DNA of 64,000 nt from Bacteroidales bacterium (GTDB lineage: Bacteria; Bacteroidota; Bacteroidia; Bacteroidales; GCA-2748055), in assembly GCA_029210725.1 (NCBI GenBank), contig JARGFM010000003.1:62001-126000 (forward strand), written 5' to 3'. The first letter of the stretch is position 1. Every line of letters begins with the position of its first letter. The notes under the pieces are model-generated. The model was not told the origin of the DNA. It did not search any database and saw only the letters and a program-made list of their open reading frames with translations. Both the position numbers and the translations under genes were made by a program. Shown in pieces: positions 1 to 8,645 of this stretch.

Positions 1-1
1 C

Positions 2-577
2 AAACAGCTGGCGGAACAAAGCAAGCAGGAAGACTGGTCGCATGTGAGCCTGTACTGGGGGGATGAGCGTTGTGTCCCTCCGGATCATCCGGAAAGCAAT
101 TATGGCCGGGCCCGGGAGGCCCTGCTGGAAGCACTGGACCTGGATCAGGACCGGATTCACCGGATCCGGGGTGAGGAGCCACCCCCGGCAGAGGCTGAAC
201 GCTACGGACAGGAGCTGCTTAAGTTCCTGCCGAACGAAAACGGATTCCCGGTATTTGACTGGATCTGGCTGGGGCTGGGAATGGATGGACATACCGCTTC
301 CATCTTTCCCCAGCAGATTGAGTTATGGACGGCCGGATCGCCCTGCATCGTTTCCAGTCACCCCGAAACGGACCAGCCCAGGATCTCCCTGACGGGGGGG
401 GTGATCAATGTAGCCAGGCGCGTATCTTTTATTGCTTCCGGGAGTGAGAAAGCATCCGTAATCAGGGATATTTTCCGGAAAGAGGGCCGCTATGCGGAGT
501 ACCCGGCCTTTTACGTCAATCCTCCTGGAGGCGACCTGGAATGGTTTCTGGATCAGGAGGCCTCCAGGCTTTTGTAA
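2..577 (+). CDS. pgl: 6-phosphogluconolactonase, 5' end cut off by the window
   Basis: Hydrolyses 6-phosphogluconolactone to 6-phosphogluconate, the second step of the oxidative pentose phosphate pathway, in the cytosol. The frame is open from base 2, so the N-terminus lies outside the window; the GTG at 44 is internal, because the residues before it continue the family pattern. Visible family motifs are LYWGDERCVPPDHPESNY near the start and the active-site loop GLGMDGHTASIFP in the middle. The end, with a short C-terminal helix after YPAFYVNP, is typical. It is followed at once by the kynureninase gene, whose start lies two bases after this stop, so the two are probably cotranscribed. A zwf/gnd partner would be expected just upstream but cannot be seen. 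Confidence 0.93.
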   Translation, partial: KQLAEQSKQEDWSHVSLYWGDERCVPPDHPESNYGRAREALLEALDLDQDRIHRIRGEEPPPAEAERYGQELLKFLPNENGFPVFDWIWLGLGMDGHTASIFPQQIELWTAGSPCIVSSHPETDQPRISLTGGVINVARRVSFIASGSEKASVIRDIFRKEGRYAEYPAFYVNPPGGDLEWFLDQEASRLL

Positions 578-579
578 TC

Positions 580-1860
580 ATGGACCATCTGTTTACTATT
601 GAATATGCCAGGCAACTGGACAGGGAGGATCCGCTGGCCCGCTTCAGGCAGGAGTTTGTGATCGGGGATCCCTCGGTCGTCTATCTCGATGGAAATTCCC
701 TCGGCCGCCTGCCTGAGCTAACGGTGGAGTATATGGATAAGGCCATCAGGGAGCAGTGGGGAGAGCGGCTTATCAGAAGCTGGAACGAGGGATGGTATAA
801 TCAGCCGGTCCGCCTGGGTAAAAAGTTGGCACAGCTCATCGGCGCTCACCCCGATGAGGTGATAATCTCGGACTCCACCTCGGTCAATCTCTATAAACTG
901 GCCTACGGCGCATTAAAAGCCAGGGAAGGGAAAACGGAAATTATCTCCGACGATATGAACTTTCCCTCCGACCTTTATATTCTGCAGGGTCTGGTCAGGC
1001 AGTTTGGCGACCGGCATACCCTGAGGCTGCTGAAGTCGCCGGACGGGGTCCTTTCCGATATGACCGAGCTGGTGCGCCTGGTCAGCCATAGTACAGCCTT
1101 GGTGAGCCTTTCGCATGTGGCCTATAAGAGCGCCTATATGTATGATATGGAACGTGTGACCGAACTTGTCCATATGCATGGGGCCCTGGTCCTCTGGGAT
1201 CTGAGTCATTCGGTGGGAGCGGTTCCCTTGAACCTGAACAGGGCCGCAGCCGATCTGGCCGTGGGATGCACCTATAAGTATTTAAACGGGGGTCCTGGTT
1301 CCCCGGCCTTTCTCTATGTGAAAAGGGAGCTGCAGGAGCAACTGGAGAACCCCATTCAGGGCTGGTTCGGGGAACAAAATCCCTTTGATTTTCATCTCTA
1401 CTACCGGAAGTCCGTGGGGATCAGAAAGTTCCTGGCCGGAACTCCGCCTGTGATCTCCATTTCAGGCCTGGAGCCTGCCCTGGATATGATTCTGGAAGCC
1501 GGCATTTTCCACATCCGGCAAAAGAGTATGGCGCAGAGTGAATACCTGCTCACCCTGGCAAAAAAGTGCTTGCTGGGTGAAGGGCTGCGAATGGGATCGC
1601 CCGAACTCAGTGAAAAGAGAGGCTCACATGTCTCACTGAAACATGCCGAGGCTTATCGCATCTGCAAAGCACTGGCAGATCCGGAGCTTGGAGACGGGGT
1701 GGTGATTCCGGATTTCCGGGAACCAAACAATATTAGACTGGGAATCAGTCCGTTATACAATTCGTACGAGGATATATTCCGGGCCATTACGCAAATGAAA
1801 GAGATCATCACCGGCAAATTGTATGAAAACTACCCCCTGAGCAGGGACCAGGTGACCTGA
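580..1860 (+). CDS. kynU: Kynureninase
   Basis: PLP-dependent cytosolic hydrolase that cleaves kynurenine or 3-hydroxykynurenine to anthranilate or 3-hydroxyanthranilate plus alanine (tryptophan catabolism or de novo NAD synthesis). The motif GCTYKYLNGGPGSPAFLYV carries the Schiff-base lysine at about residue 233, and VYLDGNSLGRLP near residue 35 is the usual N-terminal signature. The 426-residue length fits the family. I chose the ATG at 580: an upstream ATG at 541 in the same frame would overlap pgl and add a non-conserved 13-residue leader. A GGAGG-like stretch lies in the end of pgl. No other kynurenine-pathway gene is seen nearby, so the route it serves is unknown. Confidence 0.93.
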   Translation: MDHLFTIEYARQLDREDPLARFRQEFVIGDPSVVYLDGNSLGRLPELTVEYMDKAIREQWGERLIRSWNEGWYNQPVRLGKKLAQLIGAHPDEVIISDSTSVNLYKLAYGALKAREGKTEIISDDMNFPSDLYILQGLVRQFGDRHTLRLLKSPDGVLSDMTELVRLVSHSTALVSLSHVAYKSAYMYDMERVTELVHMHGALVLWDLSHSVGAVPLNLNRAAADLAVGCTYKYLNGGPGSPAFLYVKRELQEQLENPIQGWFGEQNPFDFHLYYRKSVGIRKFLAGTPPVISISGLEPALDMILEAGIFHIRQKSMAQSEYLLTLAKKCLLGEGLRMGSPELSEKRGSHVSLKHAEAYRICKALADPELGDGVVIPDFREPNNIRLGISPLYNSYEDIFRAITQMKEIITGKLYENYPLSRDQVT

Positions 1861-1866
1861 GTTCTG

Positions 1867-1902
1867 TTCAGATGGTGGCCGGGATTCAGATGGTGGCCAG
1901 GA
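1867..1902. repeat. 18-bp tandem duplication over the stop codon of the epimerase gene
   Basis: TTCAGATGGTGGCCGGGA at 1867-1884 is followed at once by TTCAGATGGTGGCCAGGA at 1885-1902, one mismatch. On the minus strand the unit reads Ile-x-Ala-Thr-Ile-stop, so the six-codon tail, stop included, occurs twice and a second in-frame stop follows the first. Probably slippage; no function is implied. Confidence 0.85.
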
Positions 1903-2854
1903 TCTTTTTCAGGTTCAGCACGCTTTGCTCGGCAAAGTTCATCGCTTCTTCAGGGAAGTCACTTTCAATGACCAGGTGATCGATGCCGGTATCGTCCAGG
2001 TTCCTGATAATGGATTGAAAGTCGATCACTCCTTCTCCTATGATGGCCTGGTTTTTCATTAGCTGCATAAGCGTCTCCATGTTCCGGGAGGGATCGAAAG
2101 TCGTGTAAGCCTTGTCCATTTTCCGGGCCATCTCCTTAATATGAAGGAGTTTGACGCGTCCCGGATACTGCTTTACCAATTTCACTACATCCACTCCAGC
2201 TACCGCGGCCCAGAAAAGATCCAGCTCAAAGGTCACCAGCTCCGGATCGGTTTCATTTACCAGGATATCGAAAGCCGTGATTCCATGAAGATCTGCAAAC
2301 TCCCCGTTGTGGGTGTGATACCCATATTGAATCCCTCCGTCCCTGCACTTCTCCCCAAAGCGATTGTAGAGTTCGGCCGCCGCTTTGAATTCATCTGCCG
2401 ATTGTCCATGGAACGCGGGACTCAGGATATACTTCTGACCAATGATATTGGCCGCTTCGATGGCCTCATTCATATTATGTTTCAGAGAATTGTCGGAGAT
2501 ATGCGCAGAACAGGAAACCAGGCCCAGGTCATCCAGCATCAGGCGGATCTCTTTGGGAGTATGCCCGTGATACCCGTAGCCACTCAGGCCCATAACTGAT
2601 ACCAGCGGGTTGCTTTTAAGTTCCTCTTCGGGACTGAAATAGTAGGGTCCGGCAAATTCAAGATTTTTGTAGCCAAATTGTGCCAGCTTCCTGATGGTTC
2701 CGGTAAAATCATCGGAAAGGGGTTTGGCCAGGGTGTAGAGCTGAATGCCAATATCCCTGAAAATAGCAGCTCTGCGGGAGATAAATCCCGAATGGAGCAG
2801 GGAGACTCCCGCAGCAGCTGCAGCACTTTCAATAAGGAAGGTGCGTCTTTTCAT
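1886..2854 (-). CDS. Tat-exported TIM-barrel sugar isomerase/epimerase-like protein
   Basis: Member of the xylose isomerase-like TIM-barrel (AP endonuclease 2) family, 322 residues. The N-terminus MKRRTFLIESAAAAAGV has twin arginines and a small-residue hydrophobic stretch, so Tat export to the periplasm is likely. Typical internal features are IGIQLYTLAKPL at the first strand, YHTHNGEF in the middle and LLHIKEMARKMD near the metal site. Exported members often sit beside Gfo/Idh/MocA dehydrogenases and DUF1080 proteins and are thought to act on oxidised sugars; the substrate here is unknown. A small lipoprotein gene lies 8 bases upstream on the same strand. The last codons and the stop are duplicated just downstream (see repeat at 1867). 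Confidence 0.82.
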   Translation of the reverse strand: MKRRTFLIESAAAAAGVSLLHSGFISRRAAIFRDIGIQLYTLAKPLSDDFTGTIRKLAQFGYKNLEFAGPYYFSPEEELKSNPLVSVMGLSGYGYHGHTPKEIRLMLDDLGLVSCSAHISDNSLKHNMNEAIEAANIIGQKYILSPAFHGQSADEFKAAAELYNRFGEKCRDGGIQYGYHTHNGEFADLHGITAFDILVNETDPELVTFELDLFWAAVAGVDVVKLVKQYPGRVKLLHIKEMARKMDKAYTTFDPSRNMETLMQLMKNQAIIGEGVIDFQSIIRNLDDTGIDHLVIESDFPEEAMNFAEQSVLNLKKILATI

Positions 2855-2862
2855 TTCCGATC

Positions 2863-3249
2863 TTATTCTGACTTCCTGTTCATCTTCATGGGGAATTCAC
2901 CACCCTGAACGAAGAGAAAGCCAGAGTAATTATCTCCTTCAAAGGTGCCTTCCAGCTCAATGAAATTGCCTTCCACATCCACTTCGGCTTTCAAAACTCC
3001 TGCCTCGATGGCAATCTTTTCAAGAACCACTTCTCCCATGGGATTGACCAGCTTTCCCTTCAGAACCCCCTCCTCCTTCGAAATCACAAAGGTTCCGTCA
3101 ATATCTACCGGAAGCTCTTCGACCACATATTCCCAGTTTCCCAGGTAGGCGGCATGAGGATCTTTGGGAACTTTCGTCGAAGCGCAGGAGGAGAAGGCGA
3201 GCACGATGGAAAGCAGCAGAACGAAATTTCTAACAGCGTTGTTTTTCAT
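2863..3249 (-). CDS. Small hypothetical lipoprotein
   Basis: A 128-residue protein with a lipoprotein signal (hydrophobic FVLLLSIVLAFSSC with the lipobox cysteine at about residue 22). The mature part is rich in alternating hydrophobic and acidic residues, such as LGNWEYVVEELPVDIDGTF and GTFEGDNYSGFLFVQGGEF, which suggests a small beta-barrel or beta-sandwich of the kind found in Bacteroidota lipoproteins with a lipocalin-like fold. I do not recognise a defined family. It precedes the Tat-exported TIM-barrel gene by 8 bases, so the two are probably one transcript and both act outside the cytoplasm. The upstream region, 3250-3440, is AT-rich and shared with the divergent alkylation-repair gene. 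Confidence 0.7.
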   Translation of the reverse strand: MKNNAVRNFVLLLSIVLAFSSCASTKVPKDPHAAYLGNWEYVVEELPVDIDGTFVISKEEGVLKGKLVNPMGEVVLEKIAIEAGVLKAEVDVEGNFIELEGTFEGDNYSGFLFVQGGEFPMKMNRKSE

Positions 3250-3458
3250 AGTCTTATTTGTTTAGTTTATTTAATGTGTTGAATATACACAATAAATCTT
3301 ATTCAAAGCAAGTGTTTTTCCAAAATTCGCCGGTCCTCCCGGATCAGCAGCAGGGGGCAGCCTTTCTCATATGAATGGTACTATTTCCGGCTTTATCCGT
3401 TTTCAGATTAGGAATATTAAAGATAAAAAAGCTATTTTAGATGCGAATCCTTTTTGTA

Positions 3459-4172
3459 ATGAATCCGCACACCGAGACCCTTGTTCAGGAGCTTGAGGAA
3501 AGATCGGTCCCACTGAAAGCAGACTGGTGGAACAGGTATATGAAAGGGGAGATCCGCTTTGTGGGAACAAGCATTCCGGAAATCAGGAAACTTCTTCTGG
3601 AGAAAAACAGCAGGGAGAAGCTGGATCAGCTCCCCATGAATCAGCAGGTCAGCATGGTTAACGCTTTGATGCGCAGCCAGCTGGGCGAGCATAAACTGGC
3701 GGCAATCCTCTATATCCAGCTCTTCTGGCTGGGAAAGCAAAAGAACTCCTTTCTCCTGAGCCTGATCTCCGACTGGTTTGATGAAAGATATATCCATGAC
3801 TGGAATACCACCGACTGGCTTAGTTTAAAGGTGCTGACCTGTTTGATTGACTCAGGCGATGAACAGGTCATCTGGACCCTGAAGAGATGGAACCGGGATC
3901 CCTATCTCTGGAAAGCCCGGGCCTCGCTGGTCCCTTTTTCTCAGGTAAAGAACCTTGGTGCTTATTCGAAAACCATCAAGCGTTTTGCCGATATTATGAT
4001 CCGGCGGGAGGAGCGATTTGCTAAAACGGCTGTGGGATGGGTGATGCGCGAATACTCCAGGTTGGATGAGGCGTTTGTACTTGAGTTTTTTAGCAGCCAC
4101 GTGAAACACACCACCTGGGAGGTGAAGAGAAATGCATTGAAGTATTACCGACAAAAGCTGAAGAAACCATGA
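3459..4172 (+). CDS. DNA alkylation repair protein (AlkD-like)
   Basis: HEAT-repeat DNA glycosylase family that removes alkylated bases (3-methyladenine, 7-methylguanine) in the cytosol. Family signs are the N-terminal MKGEIRFVGTSIPEIRKLL, the helix-rich middle (SLISDWFDERYIHDWNTTDWLS) and the repeat end KHTTWEVKRNALKYYRQKL. The frame opens with an ATG at 3441, but homologues usually begin close to the second ATG at 3459 (MNPHTETLVQEL), which I prefer; the first remains possible. The stop overlaps the start of the next gene in an ATGA, so translation of the GH20 gene is probably coupled to it, though their functions are unrelated. Confidence 0.85.
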   Translation: MNPHTETLVQELEERSVPLKADWWNRYMKGEIRFVGTSIPEIRKLLLEKNSREKLDQLPMNQQVSMVNALMRSQLGEHKLAAILYIQLFWLGKQKNSFLLSLISDWFDERYIHDWNTTDWLSLKVLTCLIDSGDEQVIWTLKRWNRDPYLWKARASLVPFSQVKNLGAYSKTIKRFADIMIRREERFAKTAVGWVMREYSRLDEAFVLEFFSSHVKHTTWEVKRNALKYYRQKLKKP

Positions 4173-6298
4173 GAGCTCCCTTCTGTACCTTGATTTTTAT
4201 GTTCCTGACGCTCCTGTCATCCTGTAACTCCACGAACAAACCAAGTGGGGAGTTTAAGCTCCTTCCCCAACCCGAGATCGCAGAGTTTTACGGGAATAGT
4301 AAGCTGTATCCGGATTCGATTAAATTCTACCGGCTGGCTAACGCCATCGCTCTCCCCGTTCCCAGGGACTATGTGATTGGGATGGAGGAGACCGTTAAAA
4401 TCTCCGATCCACAAATTGTGTTCCAGGAGGATAATTCCGTGGTGATGGGAGACGAAGGGTATATGCTGGATATCTTCAAGGACCGGATTATCATCGTCGG
4501 TAGTAAGAAAGCAGGGCGCTTTTATGGATATATGACCCTGCTGCAGTTGATGGACGATGCCAGGGAACAGGGGGTCCCGCTGCCCCTCTGCCATATCGAA
4601 GACACTCCCCAATTATTTTACCGGGCCATCCATCTGGATATGAAGCACCATATGGAAAAAAAAGAATATTACTACGAGTTGATGGATCAGCTGGCCCGTT
4701 ACAAAATCAACGCGGTCATTGCTGAGGTGGAAGATAAGATGGGGTACAAGCGCCAGCCCCTGGTGGCCTCCGCCGATGCCCTGAGCATGAAGGAGTGGAA
4801 GAAACTGAGCAAATATGCCAGGGACCGTTTTATTGAGATTAGTCCTCTCGTGCAGGGACTGGGCCACGCCTCCTATATTCTGAAGCATGACAAGTACAGG
4901 TTTTTACGCGATGATCCCCAAAGCGACTGGGCTTTCAATCCCCTGCTTCCGGAGACTTATGAAGTGCAGTTTGATCTTTACCGGGATGCCCTGGAGGCCC
5001 TGCCGCATGGCGACTACCTGCATGTGGGAGGTGATGAGGTACATACCACTGGCAGAGGAAGTGGTAAATCGGAACTGGAACTGCAGCTGACCTGGTTAAA
5101 TAAAGTCGTCCAGTTTGCACAGGAAAATGGCCGTATTCCCATTTTCTGGGACGATATGCCCCTGAAATATGCAGATCTTTACAGTCCCATGTTCAACACG
5201 TCTTATTCCCGCAACGAGGTGGACAGGATGTGGAGGAAGAACGAGCATATCCTGGAAGACTACCTGGATATGTTTCCCAGGAATTGTATCTACATGCGCT
5301 GGAACTACAGTCATCCTCAGGCGGAGGGGAATATCAAGGCCATGGAATGGTTTACTGAAAACGATCTGGAGGTGATGGGCGCAACGGCCGGACAGACACG
5401 CTGGAAGCTGATGCCCCGGAATGAGAGTAATATGGAAAATATCCGGTCCTTTGCCAGTACGGCCATTGAAATGAAAGAGCTTAGTCCTCTGGAATATACT
5501 ACCGAAGAGAGTGAGATTGCAGATATTGGGGTCGATGGGCTTTTACTGACCCTCTGGGATGATGATTCGCCGCATTTTGAGCTCTACTGGAGGGGTATTG
5601 CCTTTTTTGCCGAGTATTCCTGGACGGGCGAGCAGAGAAGTAAGGAGGAGATCAAAGCCGCCTACCGGCACCGGGCCTATGGCAGTGCCCTGGCCGGTGA
5701 GGAATTTGCCTTTGTGGAGCTTCTGGAAGAAGCGGTGGCCTGGTGGGATGCGGCTCTTTTGAAATCAGACAACCGCAACAAGCTCCGTAATCTGGATGAT
5801 CCGCTTGAGGCGGTCATTGATCTGCCTTTCTCGGGTGATAAAAGCGATTGGACCAGCTCATATTCCATGAAGCTTCAGAATGCGGCAATGGCCCTGAGGA
5901 ATTGCAACAGGGTGGCTGCTATCCTGGACAGCATGAAAAACGTGGCTGTACGCAATAATTACCGGCTGGAAGTGTATGAACAGGTAAATAACCTGGTGCG
6001 ATTTTCCGGAAATGCCCTGTTTGACCTGCAGGCCTATGCCATCGCCGAGCCCGGGCGGGAGGAACAGGAGGCCATAACAACTCTTCAGGAGTATCCGGAT
6101 AAGTTTAAAACCCTTCGGGAAAATCTGGAAGAGGTCTATGGACGGACCCGCATCCTCCATAAGCCCGAAGGTTACCTGCTGGATCAGGATCATCACCTGC
6201 ACCTGGCCAACCAGAGCATCAATTTTGACTGGCAATTCTGGGCTGAGATCTATTTTCTGGAAAAACTGGAATCTCAGATTAATAATCTGCCAAAATAA
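4169..6298 (+). CDS. Glycoside hydrolase family 20-type beta-N-acetylhexosaminidase, lipoprotein
   Basis: A 709-residue lipoprotein (signal FMFLTLLSSC, lipidated Cys near residue 19). Residues about 35-145 form the usual small domain before the barrel (VVMGDEGYMLDIFKDRIIIVG, then AGRFYGYMTLLQL). The TIM barrel begins at RAIHLDMKHHME and carries the paired catalytic residues in HVGGDEVH, with Asp289 and Glu290. GH20 enzymes release terminal GlcNAc or GalNAc with the substrate acetamido group as nucleophile. The long C-terminal helical region after residue 500 is typical of larger Bacteroidota members. The surrounding genes, including sulfatases further on, fit host or algal glycan use. Exact linkage specificity cannot be read from the sequence. 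Confidence 0.85.
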   Translation: MRAPFCTLIFMFLTLLSSCNSTNKPSGEFKLLPQPEIAEFYGNSKLYPDSIKFYRLANAIALPVPRDYVIGMEETVKISDPQIVFQEDNSVVMGDEGYMLDIFKDRIIIVGSKKAGRFYGYMTLLQLMDDAREQGVPLPLCHIEDTPQLFYRAIHLDMKHHMEKKEYYYELMDQLARYKINAVIAEVEDKMGYKRQPLVASADALSMKEWKKLSKYARDRFIEISPLVQGLGHASYILKHDKYRFLRDDPQSDWAFNPLLPETYEVQFDLYRDALEALPHGDYLHVGGDEVHTTGRGSGKSELELQLTWLNKVVQFAQENGRIPIFWDDMPLKYADLYSPMFNTSYSRNEVDRMWRKNEHILEDYLDMFPRNCIYMRWNYSHPQAEGNIKAMEWFTENDLEVMGATAGQTRWKLMPRNESNMENIRSFASTAIEMKELSPLEYTTEESEIADIGVDGLLLTLWDDDSPHFELYWRGIAFFAEYSWTGEQRSKEEIKAAYRHRAYGSALAGEEFAFVELLEEAVAWWDAALLKSDNRNKLRNLDDPLEAVIDLPFSGDKSDWTSSYSMKLQNAAMALRNCNRVAAILDSMKNVAVRNNYRLEVYEQVNNLVRFSGNALFDLQAYAIAEPGREEQEAITTLQEYPDKFKTLRENLEEVYGRTRILHKPEGYLLDQDHHLHLANQSINFDWQFWAEIYFLEKLESQINNLPK

Positions 6299-6315
6299 GA
6301 GAATCCTCTGGTTCT

Positions 6316-8184
6316 TTAATCTGCGGCGACCTGGAGTATCAATGACTGAAGAGGCTCCAGATCGATCCTGGTTTCGGCACTTTGCCCGGACACAAGCAGT
6401 TCAAATTTCTGATCCGACAACTGGTCCTTCAGGATATAGTTCCCGTCCCCCAGGTTCCATTCGGAAAGGATCTCCCCGGGCAGCCTGAGTTTAAAACCAA
6501 AAGAGCTGTCCGCATCAAAATTGGCGACGATGATCAGGCGCTCTTCCTCCTTCCAGCGTACATAAGAGAATACGCGATCGTTGTACCAAGGGGTATGCTT
6601 CCGGTTATAGCGGTGGATCTCCCTGTATTTACCTGTGAGAGCCTGGCTGTTTTTGGTGAAGTTCAGCAGAGTGCCATAAAACTCATTTAGTTTGCTTTCT
6701 TTTTCTGAAAGGGGCGCCCCGTCAAATTTCCCATGGTTCATCCAGCGCTGGTGGTGGGGTACCCCCATATAGTCGTAGATCGAGGTGCGTGAGGGAGCCC
6801 CAAATCCGGGTTCCTCAACGCCAGGTTCGCCCACATGCTGACCAAAGTAGAGCATGGTGGGGGAACTGCCGATAGTGGCTGAAACGACCATGGCGGGCAT
6901 TCCTTTCAGGGCATCTCCTGCAAATTCAGGACTGGCAATGCGCTGCTCGTCATGGTTTTCCAGGAAATGCAGCATGTGGTACTCAATGTCGGCCAGGTCC
7001 TCCTGGATCTGGACGATGGCGTCGGTACTTCCGTGCCCCTGCATGATGCTTTTCAGGCTGTCGTATAGCTGCACCTTGTCATACAGAAAGTCCATTTTTC
7101 CTTTTCCGATATAATCCCGGTAGATATGCGGCTGGTAGATTTCGGCCAGCAGGAAAGCTTCGGGATGGGTGATTTTGATGGCACTGTTCAAATAACTCCA
7201 GAACTCCACCGGAACCATTTCGGCCATGTCATAACGGAATCCGTCCACCCCTTTATCCAGCCAGTAGAGTGCAATAGCCCTGAATTTCTTCCAGGAGTCG
7301 GGGACCTGCTTATCTTTCCAGAAGTCGTGATGAACCTGGCAGGATTCATGTTCATAGCCGGCAGGAAGAGCCTCGAAATCGTGTTTCCCTTCGGGGTCCA
7401 CCCCGAAATTGATCTTCACCGCTTCGTACCAGTCGTTCATATCCGGCTGGGGACTTCGAGATCCGTTGCCGGTCCATCTGGCCGGATCTTCCTTGAAATA
7501 AGTGTCGGCCCGGGGGTGATCCTCTCCTCCCAGCACCCGGTAGCCCTCCCTCCACTGGGGTACCCTGAAAGGCTGACCGGGGATATAGTAGAAGTTGTTG
7601 TCCCTGAGATACTCCCTGGAGCGGTCGTCCGATGCTCCAAAGTCCTCCTCCCTCTCCGGATTCGACACCGAGTGATAAACCCGGGCCACATGGTTGGGTA
7701 CAATATCGATAATGACCTTCATCTCGTGATTGTGGGTGCGCTCAATCAGGGCTTCGAACTCTTCCAGACGCTTAGCCGGGTCTGTGGCCAGGTCCGGATT
7801 TACATTGTAATAATCCTTTACCGAATAGGGGGAGCCGGCCCGCCCTTTCACCACATCGGGGTCATCGCCCGGGAGTCCATAGGCACTGTAATCGGTGACC
7901 ATGGCATGATGGAGCACCCCGGTATACCAGATATGGGTAATTCCCAGGCTCTTAATGGCTTCCAGTGCTTCATCACTAAAGTCATTGAATTTTCCCACCC
8001 CGTTCTCCTCCAGGGTTCCCCAGGCTTTGTTGCTGGTATTGGTATTTCCGAACAGTCGTGTAAATACCTGGTAAACATTAATCTTCATTGCTTCTTCTTT
8101 AGGGCCGGGGGGAGGACTGTCCGGGGCGGTGCAGCCGGCGAGCAGGATTCCCAGTGCCATCCCGGTTAGTATATTTCCTTTCAT
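6316..8184 (-). CDS. Alpha-amylase family (GH13) lipoprotein
   Basis: A 622-residue GH13 enzyme with a lipoprotein signal (GMALGILLAGC). The barrel starts at KINVYQVFTRLFGN. The four conserved regions are visible: IIDIVPNHVARVYH (region I), DGFRYDMAEMV with nucleophile Asp319 (II), FLLAEIYQP with acid/base Glu348 (III) and FLENHDEQR with Asp412 (IV). The C-terminal 100 residues form the usual beta domain. It should act on alpha-glucans in the periplasm or at the surface; the subfamily and whether it hydrolyses or transfers are not evident. It overlaps a membrane-protein gene upstream by four bases and converges with the GH20 gene, only 17 bases away. Confidence 0.9.
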   Translation of the reverse strand: MKGNILTGMALGILLAGCTAPDSPPPGPKEEAMKINVYQVFTRLFGNTNTSNKAWGTLEENGVGKFNDFSDEALEAIKSLGITHIWYTGVLHHAMVTDYSAYGLPGDDPDVVKGRAGSPYSVKDYYNVNPDLATDPAKRLEEFEALIERTHNHEMKVIIDIVPNHVARVYHSVSNPEREEDFGASDDRSREYLRDNNFYYIPGQPFRVPQWREGYRVLGGEDHPRADTYFKEDPARWTGNGSRSPQPDMNDWYEAVKINFGVDPEGKHDFEALPAGYEHESCQVHHDFWKDKQVPDSWKKFRAIALYWLDKGVDGFRYDMAEMVPVEFWSYLNSAIKITHPEAFLLAEIYQPHIYRDYIGKGKMDFLYDKVQLYDSLKSIMQGHGSTDAIVQIQEDLADIEYHMLHFLENHDEQRIASPEFAGDALKGMPAMVVSATIGSSPTMLYFGQHVGEPGVEEPGFGAPSRTSIYDYMGVPHHQRWMNHGKFDGAPLSEKESKLNEFYGTLLNFTKNSQALTGKYREIHRYNRKHTPWYNDRVFSYVRWKEEERLIIVANFDADSSFGFKLRLPGEILSEWNLGDGNYILKDQLSDQKFELLVSGQSAETRIDLEPLQSLILQVAAD

Positions 8185-8561
8185 TCGTTCTGTTTATCCA
8201 GGTGATAGCTCTTCTTCAGCGCTTTTCCACGGAAGACAAGTCCCGCGCAGGCTGTAAGTATGGCCACGGTGACCAGGATGATAGCCAGCCTTCCCCAGTC
8301 TTCTCCAAGGGATCTGCGGATTTCTATATATCCGAACATGGCACGGATCCATTCCGCTGCTCCAAGCAAGAGTAAGAGCTGAATGCTTCTGGCCACCCAG
8401 GCCCGTTTTATCAGGAGCAAAAAGGGAAGGAACAGGCTGACGAAAACCAGTGGAAACAGGTTGGATCTGGAGAAATGGGCCGCCAGCAATCCAAAGGCTA
8501 AAATGACGGGGAGCACTCTGACAAAGTTCATGATATGGAGCCGGAAGTTCTGGTTTTTCAT
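8181..8561 (-). CDS. Hypothetical small integral membrane protein
   Basis: 126 residues with four predicted membrane segments: about 12-27 (VLPVILAFGLLAAHF), 35-52 (LFPLVFVSLFLPFLLLI), 57-75 (IQLLLLLGAAEWI) and 88-108 (LAIILVTVAILTACAGLVF), with a basic tail. No family is recognised. Its stop overlaps the start of the GH13 gene, so the two are translationally coupled. The upstream gap is shared with the divergent nitrilase and holds a symmetric TTAAATTTAA near 8615 that could serve as a -7-like element on either strand. Confidence 0.6.
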   Translation of the reverse strand: MKNQNFRLHIMNFVRVLPVILAFGLLAAHFSRSNLFPLVFVSLFLPFLLLIKRAWVARSIQLLLLLGAAEWIRAMFGYIEIRRSLGEDWGRLAIILVTVAILTACAGLVFRGKALKKSYHLDKQNE

Positions 8562-8645
8562 TATCTGAGTGATTTAGCTTCGATGTATCTCTGGTTTTTC
8601 CGGAATCATGGCTTAAATTTAAGGGTTTTAATCAGAATATAATCA

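Noticed and set aside
7126-8169. 347-codon open frame on the plus strand opposite the GH13 gene
   Set aside because: It is the antisense shadow of a GC-rich gene whose active-site motifs are all on the minus strand.
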